Made by a program: the position numbers and the translations under genes
In this document: positions 6,386 to 12,377 of the stretch, piece by piece
How the letters are laid out: the number at the start of each line of letters is the position of its first letter
How positions within the stretch are numbered: the stretch's first letter is position 1
Assembly: GCA_030018875.1 (NCBI GenBank)
Contig: JASEHK010000025.1
Span: forward strand, 1-13,453
DNA length: 13,453 bases
Direction of reading: 5' to 3'
Source: Endomicrobiia bacterium
GTDB taxonomy: Bacteria > Elusimicrobiota > Endomicrobiia > PHAN01
The notes under the pieces: generated by a model
What the model saw: only the letters and a program-made list of their open reading frames with translations
Told to the model about the DNA's origin: nothing
The model's database searches: none

Positions 6386-7199
6386 CGCGCTCCTCCATAA
6401 GGTCTATTTTTTTGACCGCCCCGTTAAAATGCGCTCTCAAAAATCTTTTTCCCATTTTAGCGAAACGTTCGGGAGAATCGCTGACATAAAATACGCGGCA
6501 GCGCCTCGATGCGCGCGGCGAGGAGAGCAAGCGGCGCTCTTCGAGCGTCTTTTTGAGAGCATCCACCACGGCGGACGCCGAATCCACGACGGTCACTTTT
6601 TTGCCGACGACTTTTTTGATAGCGGACGTCAGCAGCGGATAATGCGTGCAGCCGAGTATCAGCGTGTCTATTCTTTTTTTAAGAATATCTTCAAGATATT
6701 CCGCAAGAACCGCCTCCGTGATATCGCCGAGGAGACGGCCATCTTCGACGAGAGGAACGAGAAGCGGGCATGCGCGGGCCGCGACGATGGCGCGGGGCGA
6801 TATCTTCTTTATCGCGGATGGATACGCCCGGCTATTGACCGTGGCCTCGGTGCCTATAACTCCGATTTTATTGCGCGAAGACACCTCGGCGGCGCGACGG
6901 CAGGCGGGCTCGATGACCCCTATGATGGGCAGGTCATACTTCGAGCGAAGAGAGGACAGAGCCAGCGCCGAAGCGGTGTTGCAGGCAACCACTATCGCCT
7001 TGACTTTTTTTGCGACGAGAAAATCCGCTATCTGCGCAGAGTATCGCCTTATGGTTTCGGCGGACTTCGTCCCGTAGGGAACGCGGGCGGTGTCGCCGAA
7101 ATAGACGATGCTTTCGCCGGGAAGTCTGCGCATTATCTCCCTTACGACGGTCAGCCCGCCGACGCCGGAATCAAAAATACCCAAAGGTCTGTTGTTCAT
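6378..7199 (-). CDS. murI: Glutamate racemase MurI
   Basis: MurI interconverts L- and D-glutamate to supply D-Glu for peptidoglycan. The two catalytic cysteines are C73 in ACNTASA and C184 in GCTHYPLL. The N-terminal GIFDSGVGGLTV (7-18), YFGDTARVPYG (33-43) and GVIEPA (94-99) are family hallmarks. The length of 273 is typical. I chose the ATG at 7199 because GGAGG lies at 7215..7211 and the family starts just before GIFDSGVGG; the longer open frame reaches into the amidase gene. A 92-nt spacer separates it from the amidase stop. The last codons overlap queD, and the protein ends in a short charged tail. Pairing with a cell-wall amidase is functionally sensible. Confidence 0.97.
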   Translation of the reverse strand: MNNRPLGIFDSGVGGLTVVREIMRRLPGESIVYFGDTARVPYGTKSAETIRRYSAQIADFLVAKKVKAIVVACNTASALALSSLRSKYDLPIIGVIEPACRRAAEVSSRNKIGVIGTEATVNSRAYPSAIKKISPRAIVAARACPLLVPLVEDGRLLGDITEAVLAEYLEDILKKRIDTLILGCTHYPLLTSAIKKVVGKKVTVVDSASAVVDALKKTLEERRLLSSPRASRRCRVFYVSDSPERFAKMGKRFLRAHFNGAVKKIDLMEERDV

Positions 7200-7291
7200 T
7201 TTTATTTCTGCCTCCGAAAGATGAAACTGGGACCGTTGAAAAACCCTGTCCTTTCCCCAACATCCCAATCTCATAATCTCTGGTTTTTTCC

Positions 7292-8935
7292 TTACTCTAT
7301 CCGGCCTTTGCGTCTGAGATAGTTTTTTATGGCGACATATACTCCGTCGGCGATCTGCTTTTGCGCGCGCGGATTGCGCAACTTGGCTTCTTCGGACGGA
7401 TTCGACAAAAACGCGCATTCCACGAGAATAGCCGGCATCTGGGCTCCTCGCAAAACATAAAAGCCCGCCTGTTTGACGCCGCGGTTTTCGACTTTGAGCC
7501 TTTTGGGCACTTCAAGCGTGGTCAGATAACAAAGTTCGGACGATTCGTTGATAAACTCGTTGACTATCATTGACCACAACAGCTCCTGAAGTTTCGTGCG
7601 TTTTCTGTCCTTCTTTTTTTCGAGTTCCACGACCGAGTTTTCCAAAATCTGTGTGGCCATAGCATCCGGGTCAGACGCCGTTTCGGAGAGGAAATAAACC
7701 TCGTATCCTCCGCCGGAGCGTTTCATCGAAGCGTTGCAGTGCACCGATATGAATATATCCGAGTTTTTCTCGTTGGCCAGATTGGTGCGCTCCACGAGAG
7801 GGATAAAAGTGTCGTCGGCGCGGGTAAGTATCGTCTCGATGGATTCGTCGTTGGAAAAAAGTTTTTGTAGTTCGAGCACGACGGCGAGATTGATGTCTTT
7901 TTCAAGCGTGCCGTTGGGTCCGACGGCTCCGGGATCCTCGCCGCCGTGGCCGGCATCCAGAACTATTCTTATTTTGGGAGTTGTTATCCTGGGAGACGCG
8001 GCGCGGATGGACGTGGCGGCCTTCGGACGGGCAGCGAGCGGCGCGGCGGCGGACGTCAAAGTCAATCCGGTCGAAATGGAAACATCATCATTTTGAGACG
8101 ATGACGGCTCCGCCTGCGGCGCAAGAGCTGCCGCTTCGAGCTCAGACGGCGCAGTTGAAGTTTCCACGCGCGGCGTTATCATTGCGCGCGGAATGAATAT
8201 CGAGGCCGCGCCGTCATCCGAAGTTTCTACCGACGGCGTAGCCGCGTTTTCAGTAAGGAATATCTCGACGATGGCCATCCTGCCTTTATTGGAGTGGCGT
8301 ATCTCTCTGACGACGCCGTCATCAACGGCAAGGGATTCCTCGATGAGCTTTCCGCGCGGATATTCCAGAATAAGCCGGCCGGCGGATAACTTGCGCGAAG
8401 GAGAAAGGATTTCTTTCGTTTCTATCATAATCTTGGTGCCGTCTTCGCGAGAATAAAATCTGGCGGGAAATATATTATGTCTGACCGAAACGACATAAGT
8501 GACGGTATCCGGATAATAAAGTGTTTCGGTTTCGGTAAAATCGCCAAAATCCGACGACATCAAAAAATCGGCGCTTATGTAGGCCTTGCCGCGCAGAACC
8601 CTCGCCGGATTGCGCATTCTTTTGGCAACGCCGCCGACGTTGTAGCGGTCGGAGTTTATGACGAAGTCGGCCCGGCGGTTGAAAGCGCTGACGCTGATTT
8701 TACCGGATACCGGACGAAAAGAAAGGGAAAGACGGTAAACCTTGGCTACGTCACTGAAGGGAATATACTTGAGGCGGGATATTTCGGCGAGGCCGGCTTC
8801 GTATTGGGCCGCGCCTTCGTAAATAAACAGAGCGCGGTTTTTAGAAAATAGCGGGCGCGCGGCGCAAGTCAAGATAAGCGCCGTCAACATTATTTTTGTA
8901 GCCGTTGCGAGAGAGAATATCGAGCGTTTCCACAC
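7292..8935 (-). CDS. N-acetylmuramoyl-L-alanine amidase (Amidase_3 type, exported)
   Basis: The enzyme cuts the bond between N-acetylmuramic acid and the stem peptide in the periplasm, as in cell separation and wall turnover. The Amidase_3 domain covers about residues 321-541. Zinc ligands are H330 (DAGHGG), E345 (TLEKD) and H399 (SVHCNA), and the catalytic Glu is E506 (VECAFLSN). Residues 10-30 form a signal peptide or anchor. Residues 35-135 resemble a copper-amine-oxidase-N-like or stalk domain, and 145-250 resemble an AMIN-like beta domain. Residues 251-318 are a low-complexity Ala/Ser/Thr/Pro linker. Residues 435-470 form an insert helix of the kind that autoinhibits AmiA/B/C enzymes. 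The frame opens with GTG at 8935, directly after the TAA of the membrane-protein gene and with no clear Shine-Dalgarno. ATG at 8890 is an alternative that keeps the hydrophobic segment. Confidence 0.93.
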   Translation of the reverse strand: MWKRSIFSLATATKIMLTALILTCAARPLFSKNRALFIYEGAAQYEAGLAEISRLKYIPFSDVAKVYRLSLSFRPVSGKISVSAFNRRADFVINSDRYNVGGVAKRMRNPARVLRGKAYISADFLMSSDFGDFTETETLYYPDTVTYVVSVRHNIFPARFYSREDGTKIMIETKEILSPSRKLSAGRLILEYPRGKLIEESLAVDDGVVREIRHSNKGRMAIVEIFLTENAATPSVETSDDGAASIFIPRAMITPRVETSTAPSELEAAALAPQAEPSSSQNDDVSISTGLTLTSAAAPLAARPKAATSIRAASPRITTPKIRIVLDAGHGGEDPGAVGPNGTLEKDINLAVVLELQKLFSNDESIETILTRADDTFIPLVERTNLANEKNSDIFISVHCNASMKRSGGGYEVYFLSETASDPDAMATQILENSVVELEKKKDRKRTKLQELLWSMIVNEFINESSELCYLTTLEVPKRLKVENRGVKQAGFYVLRGAQMPAILVECAFLSNPSEEAKLRNPRAQKQIADGVYVAIKNYLRRKGRIE

Positions 8936-9220
8936 TTACTTATATCTTAAAGGTCTCACCAATTTTGTAAGTTTTCTAACATGATTATATAAACTTCTGA
9001 ATAAACGCTCTTGCGAAAGAAAATAGCCGTCCAAAATCCAAAAAACAAAAGTAAGAACAAAAAGAAAATAAATGATGTAATTGGAATTATTGCCTTTTGC
9101 AAATAACGCAAGTAGGGCGGCAACCAAGGTTATTGTCCAACCACGCAAGAAAAACAAATTACCCGCCATGCGGCTGATAATGTTTTGGATAAATTCAAGA
9201 TGTTTGCATTTATTTTCCAT
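8936..9220 (-). CDS. Small two-helix membrane protein, probably shortened
   Basis: A 94-residue protein with two hydrophobic helices (about 25-42 and 47-66), a polar N-terminus M-E-N-K-C-K-H-L-E-F-I-Q and a basic tail. From memory, the pattern KHLEFIQN-I-RM, then LRGW-TLVAALLAL, then FWILDGYFLSQERLFR matches a widespread unnamed family whose members usually continue with a cytoplasmic part of similar size again. If so, this copy has lost its C-terminal half. I chose the ATG at 9220, four nt after the HNH stop; an ATG at 9250 would overlap the HNH gene. Base composition matches the R-M-like genes, not the amidase. Two-helix membrane proteins beside defence genes can be pore-forming effectors, but no such function is shown here. 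Confidence 0.75.
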   Translation of the reverse strand: MENKCKHLEFIQNIISRMAGNLFFLRGWTITLVAALLALFAKGNNSNYIIYFLFVLTFVFWILDGYFLSQERLFRSLYNHVRKLTKLVRPLRYK

Positions 9221-9224
9221 AATT

Positions 9225-9815
9225 TTATTTTTCCCAAACAATATGCCCATTTATATCGTGCTTTTCGTAAGTTTCCAAAACATCGGCACAAAACTTTTTT
9301 AGTTCATTATTGCCTTCACTTTTTGCTAATTCATAAAGACGAATAAACATCTTTTTGCCGGTCTCAGTTTGTTTTAAATTCTTTTTAATAAAATTGTGTT
9401 GCGAGCAAAGCGTCTGGCCATTTTCTATTGTCGCTTCACCGCCAAAATCTTTTGGCTTAATGTGGTCAATATGTAAATCAACGCCGTCTTTTTTACCTCG
9501 CCCGCAAATTACGCACTTATAACCGTCTCTTTTAAGAATTGCTTCTTTTTGTGCGGCGGTAAAATCTTCCAGCTCTCTTTTATATGCTTTGTCGGGGTCG
9601 TATTTATAAATCCCTTTGGCAATTTTTATCAAAAATCCGCTTTGGGCTAATTGACGAATTGCCCTATCGGGATCACGGAAAACCTTGCCCGTTCTCTTCT
9701 TGTATGTGGAAACAACCCAATCAACCACTTCGGGGTGTTTAATATCCCTGTTTGGATTTTTCTTAAAAAACTCAATGAGTAAATCTTTTTGAACTAAATT
9801 ATTGTTGTTTTTCAT
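9225..9815 (-). CDS. HNH endonuclease with N-terminal winged helix, probable restriction enzyme
   Basis: A 196-residue protein. The C-terminal half carries a zinc-stabilised HNH (beta-beta-alpha-metal) nuclease: C101-V-I-C104, the catalytic segment L-H115-I-D117-H118-I, N132-G and C137-S-Q-H140-N141. Residues 8-75 look like a winged helix (helices at 8-20, 28-42 and 50-60, then a beta hairpin ending in KGIYKYDPD), suited to DNA recognition. The gene starts 5 nt after the methyltransferase stop, so it is probably the cognate type II restriction enzyme; the cleavage site is unknown. No Shine-Dalgarno is visible, which suggests coupling to the methyltransferase. AT-rich composition and the position behind a tRNA point to horizontal acquisition. 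Alternatively it is a free-standing HNH nuclease of a mobile element. Confidence 0.88.
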   Translation of the reverse strand: MKNNNNLVQKDLLIEFFKKNPNRDIKHPEVVDWVVSTYKKRTGKVFRDPDRAIRQLAQSGFLIKIAKGIYKYDPDKAYKRELEDFTAAQKEAILKRDGYKCVICGRGKKDGVDLHIDHIKPKDFGGEATIENGQTLCSQHNFIKKNLKQTETGKKMFIRLYELAKSEGNNELKKFCADVLETYEKHDINGHIVWEK

Positions 9816-9820
9816 AATGA

Positions 9821-10660
9821 TTATTTTAATAAACTTGATTGATTCATTTTTGCCTCTTGTTGTAAGCGTCTTATTGCTATATCGCAGTAATCTTTGTCAA
9901 TATCAACGCCAAGCCCTTTTCTGTCGTGTAAATAAGAAGCAATAAGCGTTGAACCGCTACCCAAAAATGGATCTAAAGTCGTATCGCCAATAAAACTAAA
10001 TAATTTAATACAGCGTCTCGGTAATTCAATCGGAAATGGCGCAGGATGTCCGCCCGCCCCTTTTTTGCTCTGGCCGTTGAAAGTCCAAATCCCATTTGTC
10101 CAATCCATAAATTCTTGTTTTGTAATGTCATTTTTTCTACTTCCTCCTGTTTTTTTCCAACTATCTTTATACAAAACCAAAATCAATTCAACCGGGGCAA
10201 TAACATAAGGGGCGGAAGCGGACATAAACGAACCCCAAGCAGTGCGGCGAGATATGTTGCCCTCATTCCAAATAATCGTTGAGTGGTATTTCCAACCTAT
10301 ATCTTTTGCTATTTTCGTGATATCCGCGCCGACAGATTTTTGTCCGCCTTTATTTTTATCAAGAGGGATATTAAGCAAAAATCTTCCCTCGTTCTTTGCC
10401 AAATCAAAACATTTTTTAATCCATTTTTGGGTAAATTCTAAATAATCCTCGTATGTTAAATCGTCAGAGTGGGAATTGTAATGAATATCAACATTGTAAG
10501 GCGGCGAGGTAATAATTAAATCAACAGAATTTTCTGGAATAGCAGTAATTTTCAAAATATCTTCCTTGAAAATAGAAATTTTGTCATTTTCAAAATATGG
10601 TTTTTGAGATTTTATCTCATCAACTTTTGTATTCTGTTTTACAGCCATTGTGTTTTGCAT
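9821..10660 (-). CDS. Site-specific DNA methyltransferase (beta class, N6-adenine or N4-cytosine)
   Basis: It transfers a methyl group from S-adenosylmethionine to an exocyclic amino group of DNA. The catalytic motif IV TSPPYN (51-56) precedes the SAM-binding motif I DPFLGSGST (230-238), which is the beta-class order. HPAPFPIELPRRCIKLFS (205-222) is the motif X helix that precedes motif I in this class. The region between, with T-A-W-G-S-F-M-S-A-S-A-P-Y-V-I-A-P-V-E (140-158), should hold the target recognition part. TSPPY occurs in both N4-cytosine and N6-adenine enzymes, so the modified base is open. The length of 279 is complete. ATG at 10660 and ATG at 10648 are both possible starts; neither has a Shine-Dalgarno. 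Only 30 nt separate it from the tRNA 3' end, with a TTGACG in that gap. It is probably the protective partner of the HNH enzyme. Confidence 0.94.
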   Translation of the reverse strand: MQNTMAVKQNTKVDEIKSQKPYFENDKISIFKEDILKITAIPENSVDLIITSPPYNVDIHYNSHSDDLTYEDYLEFTQKWIKKCFDLAKNEGRFLLNIPLDKNKGGQKSVGADITKIAKDIGWKYHSTIIWNEGNISRRTAWGSFMSASAPYVIAPVELILVLYKDSWKKTGGSRKNDITKQEFMDWTNGIWTFNGQSKKGAGGHPAPFPIELPRRCIKLFSFIGDTTLDPFLGSGSTLIASYLHDRKGLGVDIDKDYCDIAIRRLQQEAKMNQSSLLK

Positions 10661-10690
10661 AAAAATTACATGATTAAATCGTCAAAAAAA

Positions 10691-10763
10691 TGGAGCAGAG
10701 GGGATTTGAACCCCTGACCTCCCGCACGCCAAGCGGACGCTCTCCCAGCTGAGCTACTGCCCC
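10691..10763 (-). tRNA. tRNA-Ala (anticodon GGC)
   Basis: The 73 nt fold as a standard cloverleaf: acceptor GGGGCAG/CTGCTCC, D stem GCTC/GAGC, anticodon stem TCCGC/GCGGG with loop TTGGCGT, and T stem AGGGG/CCCCT with loop TTCAAAT. The anticodon is GGC, reading GCC and GCU. The G3-U70 wobble pair, the main alanine identity element, is present. The discriminator base is A, and CCA is not encoded (T-run follows), so it is added by the CCA enzyme. The AT-rich methyltransferase cassette begins 30 nt past its 3' end. A weak TTGTCT-N18-TATCTT promoter can be drawn just upstream, overlapping a repeat hairpin. Confidence 0.97.
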
Positions 10764-10773
10764 GTAAAGATAG

Positions 10774-10815
10774 GATTAAGGATTAAGTAAAGACAAAAAA
10801 ACTTAATTCTTAATG
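10774..10815. repeat. Heptamer repeats forming a 14-bp hairpin upstream of tRNA-Ala
   Basis: Two GATTAAG units (10774-10787) face two inverted units, CTTAATT and CTTAATG (10802-10815), across a 14-nt loop; 12 of 14 stem positions pair. The same GATTAAG unit occurs three times at 12235-12255. The hairpin lies between the 116-residue gene and the tRNA and may end or process the transcript. Confidence 0.75.
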
Positions 10816-10851
10816 TCCCGATATATCGTCTATGTAAGTTTTTCGCTTTTG

Positions 10852-10873
10852 CTTAAATCTAATTCTTAGTCCT
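10852..10873. repeat. Degenerate heptamer repeats after the 116-residue gene
   Basis: Three drifting 7-bp units of the TTAATCC type (TTAAATC, TAATTCT, TAGTCCT) lie just past the stop of the 116-residue gene. They can also pair with the GATTAAG units at 10774-10787, offering an alternative fold. Confidence 0.45.
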
Positions 10874-10877
10874 GTTT

Positions 10878-11228
10878 TTATATCGGCGATGTTATTTTTT
10901 TCTTCAACTTATTCTCTGCGCCGTAATACTTTCTGGCTATCTCTTCGAGTTTTTTGTAATGTTCGCAAAGTTTGACGAGATTCTCATCCTTTACTTCGCC
11001 TTTTAGATACTGTTTAAAAATTATCTTGCCTATGGCGTAAAGTACCCTCGCCTTGGCCCGATTCAAAGATTGCTCTTTGAGTTTGAGGCTGCCGAGACGC
11101 GCGCCGTATATGATATCGCCCTTGAGAACGTCCACAGCCCGGAAAAACTTCTTCGAAAGGCCTTTTAATATATTCTCTCCGGAAGATACCGCTTCCCTGA
11201 ATTCCTTTTCCAATGATTCCATCTGCAT
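10878..11228 (-). CDS. Unidentified 116-residue helical protein
   Basis: I do not recognise the family. The protein is strongly charged and almost wholly helical in pattern, Lys-rich, with no membrane span and no Cys. The middle part, S-L-K-L-K-E-Q-S-L-N-R-A-K-A-R-V-L-Y-A-I-G-K (about 49-70), followed by a charged E-N-L-V-K-L-C-type helix, resembles small helical-hairpin or coiled-coil proteins often annotated as hypothetical. The start at ATG 11228 is well supported: AGGAGGTG lies 6 nt upstream. The open frame can be opened at a GTG at 11237, but that GTG is part of the ribosome binding site itself. It has its own promoter at 11256-11285 and repeat hairpins on both sides, so it is probably expressed alone. 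It ends about 115 nt before tRNA-Ala. Confidence 0.8.
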   Translation of the reverse strand: MQMESLEKEFREAVSSGENILKGLSKKFFRAVDVLKGDIIYGARLGSLKLKEQSLNRAKARVLYAIGKIIFKQYLKGEVKDENLVKLCEHYKKLEEIARKYYGAENKLKKKITSPI

Positions 11229-11255
11229 ATTGTCCACCTCCTAAATATCCCGCCG

Positions 11256-11285
11256 ATTATACAAAAAAACCGACGGACGGGACAA
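11256..11285 (-). promoter_or_regulatory. Putative promoter of the 116-residue gene
   Basis: On the minus strand a perfect TATAAT (11261..11256) is preceded after 18 nt by TTGTCC (11285..11280), which matches the -35 consensus at four of six positions. A start near 11249 gives a leader of about 20 nt containing the strong AGGAGGTG ribosome binding site. Confidence 0.55.
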
Positions 11286-11298
11286 AACTGCGTAAGAA

Positions 11299-11398
11299 GT
11301 AAATAGTAAATAGTGAATAGTGAATAGTGAATAGTAAAAGACGTCTTGCTTAATCGCTATTCGTCCCGATGTCCATCGGGGCTATTCGCTTTATTTAC
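11299..11398. repeat. RAATAGT heptamer array within a nested inverted repeat
   Basis: Five direct 7-bp units run from 11301 to 11335: two AAATAGT, then three GAATAGT. To the right, CTATTC occurs at 11357-11362 and 11382-11387, and TATTTAC at 11392-11398 is the exact complement of GTAAATA at 11299-11305. A compact inner hairpin, CCCGAT (11365-11370) and ATCGGG (11375-11380), sits at the core. The whole 100 bp can fold into nested stems. It lies between the outer-membrane-like gene and the promoter of the 116-residue gene, where it could act as a terminator. Confidence 0.75.
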
Positions 11399-11460
11399 AT
11401 CGCAACGACTCTTAGAGAGAGTTACTTTTCTTGATGACTTAACAGGAACTTATACGCCCG

Positions 11461-12216
11461 TCAAAACTTTATTCCGAGGCCGCCTCGGTAACCGACGGAA
11501 GCCTCTTCGGCGATAAAATAAGAGCCGCCCAGATTCAGATATGTGAAAGGCATCAGACTCAGATTAAAACCGGCGTCCACCCTCGTGAGCGACGCGACAC
11601 CTTTGTAAGTAACTACCGGAACGACATCAGGCGTAAGAGACACCGAGTCGAAACTCACCGCGACGTAAGGAGATATTATCGGAACGTTGAAGTTGACGCC
11701 CAGAGAACCCGTTATTACCGATGCCGACAATTTGTTTACGCCGGCATCCACGTTGAGAGCGTTGTAGAGCGTAAGCGCCGTGACGTCAAACGGGAGAGTC
11801 TTGAAAATCGAGTAACGAAGGCCGCCGCCGACGAGAGTTGAACGGTCGAATGTGGCGTACCGCGCAAGAATATCGAGATTGATGATGGGAAGGCCGACTT
11901 CCATCTGAATGACGGGAAGAACCAACAAATCTACACCGGCGGACTTGAATATCACGTTGTTCGAGGAGACATTCTTATAAGCAACGTGCGCTCCGAGGTC
12001 GAAACCCGGCAGGGTGCCGCCGATGGTCGCCGTCTGATGAAAACCCGTCTGAGATATCGCGGCGCCGAGGTCGGCGGCAAGGGCGTTCAGGCGGGTCTCG
12101 ATAACGCTCTGCGCTTTGTTGTTAATTTCATTGGCGAACTCGTCGAACGTCGCGGCGCGAAGTTGAGACGAAACCGCCAGAACCATCGCCGTAAAAACCA
12201 TAATAAATCTCTTCAT
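11461..12216 (-). CDS. Exported beta-barrel-like protein, probable outer membrane (DUF6588-like)
   Basis: A 251-residue protein with a clear signal peptide: M-K-R-F, a hydrophobic core at 5-17 and a likely cut after L-R-A near residue 21. A short helical stretch (25-50) follows. The rest consists of alternating polar and hydrophobic strands with many Gly, Asn and aromatic residues, ending in G-L-G-I-K-F; a C-terminal Phe is the usual barrel-assembly signal. The T-A-T-I-G-G-T-L-P-G-F-D-L-G-A-H segment and the repeated V/L-rich strands resemble the DUF6588-type family from memory; its function is unknown. GGAGG lies just before the ATG at 12216. Three GATTAAG-type heptamers occupy the leader. 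It supports a diderm host. Confidence 0.8.
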   Translation of the reverse strand: MKRFIMVFTAMVLAVSSQLRAATFDEFANEINNKAQSVIETRLNALAADLGAAISQTGFHQTATIGGTLPGFDLGAHVAYKNVSSNNVIFKSAGVDLLVLPVIQMEVGLPIINLDILARYATFDRSTLVGGGLRYSIFKTLPFDVTALTLYNALNVDAGVNKLSASVITGSLGVNFNVPIISPYVAVSFDSVSLTPDVVPVVTYKGVASLTRVDAGFNLSLMPFTYLNLGGSYFIAEEASVGYRGGLGIKF

Positions 12217-12234
12217 TTTTCCTCCTGTCGTTTG

Positions 12235-12255
12235 CTTAATCCTTAATTCTTAATC
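12235..12255. repeat. Three heptamer repeats in the leader of the outer-membrane-like gene
   Basis: CTTAATC, CTTAATT and CTTAATC run head to tail on plus, which is GATTAAG, AATTAAG, GATTAAG on the transcribed sense. They end about 10 nt before the GGAGG of the gene. The unit is the same as that near tRNA-Ala at 10774-10787, 1.4 kb away. Confidence 0.7.
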
Positions 12256-12293
12256 CTAACACAAACGCAATATGTTCTATGATAAAGAAAGAA

Positions 12294-12358
12294 TTGTAGT
12301 TGCTCCGACGTAACGTCGGAGCGGTTTTATAAAGGCGCTGATAAATCAGCAACTACAA
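12294..12358. repeat. 65-bp palindromic repeat element with 10-bp terminal inverted repeats
   Basis: The ends TTGTAGTTGC (12294-12303) and GCAACTACAA (12349-12358) are perfect complements. Inside are two further palindromes: GCTCCGACGT/ACGTCGGAGC (12302-12322) and GCTGAT/ATCAGC (12337-12350), separated by an AT-rich bridge. The strand can fold into a three-armed structure. No open frame or clear target duplication is seen. It sits in the 161-nt space between coaX and the outer-membrane-like gene. It resembles REP- or MITE-like intergenic elements and may also stop transcription from coaX. Confidence 0.75.
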
Positions 12359-12377
12359 AATACTTAATGCGTTTGTA

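Noticed and set aside
5963..6400. Plus-strand frame opposite queD
   Set aside because: Antisense shadow; queD on the minus strand carries all zinc and catalytic residues.
7200..7291. Separate promoter or riboswitch between the amidase and murI
   Set aside because: No convincing -10/-35 pair or conserved fold was seen in the 92-nt spacer beyond the murI ribosome binding site.
6372..7322. Long plus-strand open frame of 316 codons opposite murI
   Set aside because: It is the antisense shadow of murI, which has both catalytic cysteines, a ribosome binding site and family length; the plus frame shows no recognisable motif.
7200..7418. N-terminal extension of MurI to 7418
   Set aside because: The extension runs into the amidase gene, is Arg-rich and unlike the family; GGAGG is placed for the ATG at 7199.
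10650..10763. tRNA-Ala as the attachment site of an integrative element carrying the R-M genes
   Set aside because: No integrase gene and no copy of the tRNA 3' end is visible near 8936 or elsewhere in the window; only the position and composition support acquisition.
11229..11237. GTG at 11237 as start of the 116-residue gene
   Set aside because: The GTG forms part of the AGGAGGTG ribosome binding site serving the ATG at 11228.
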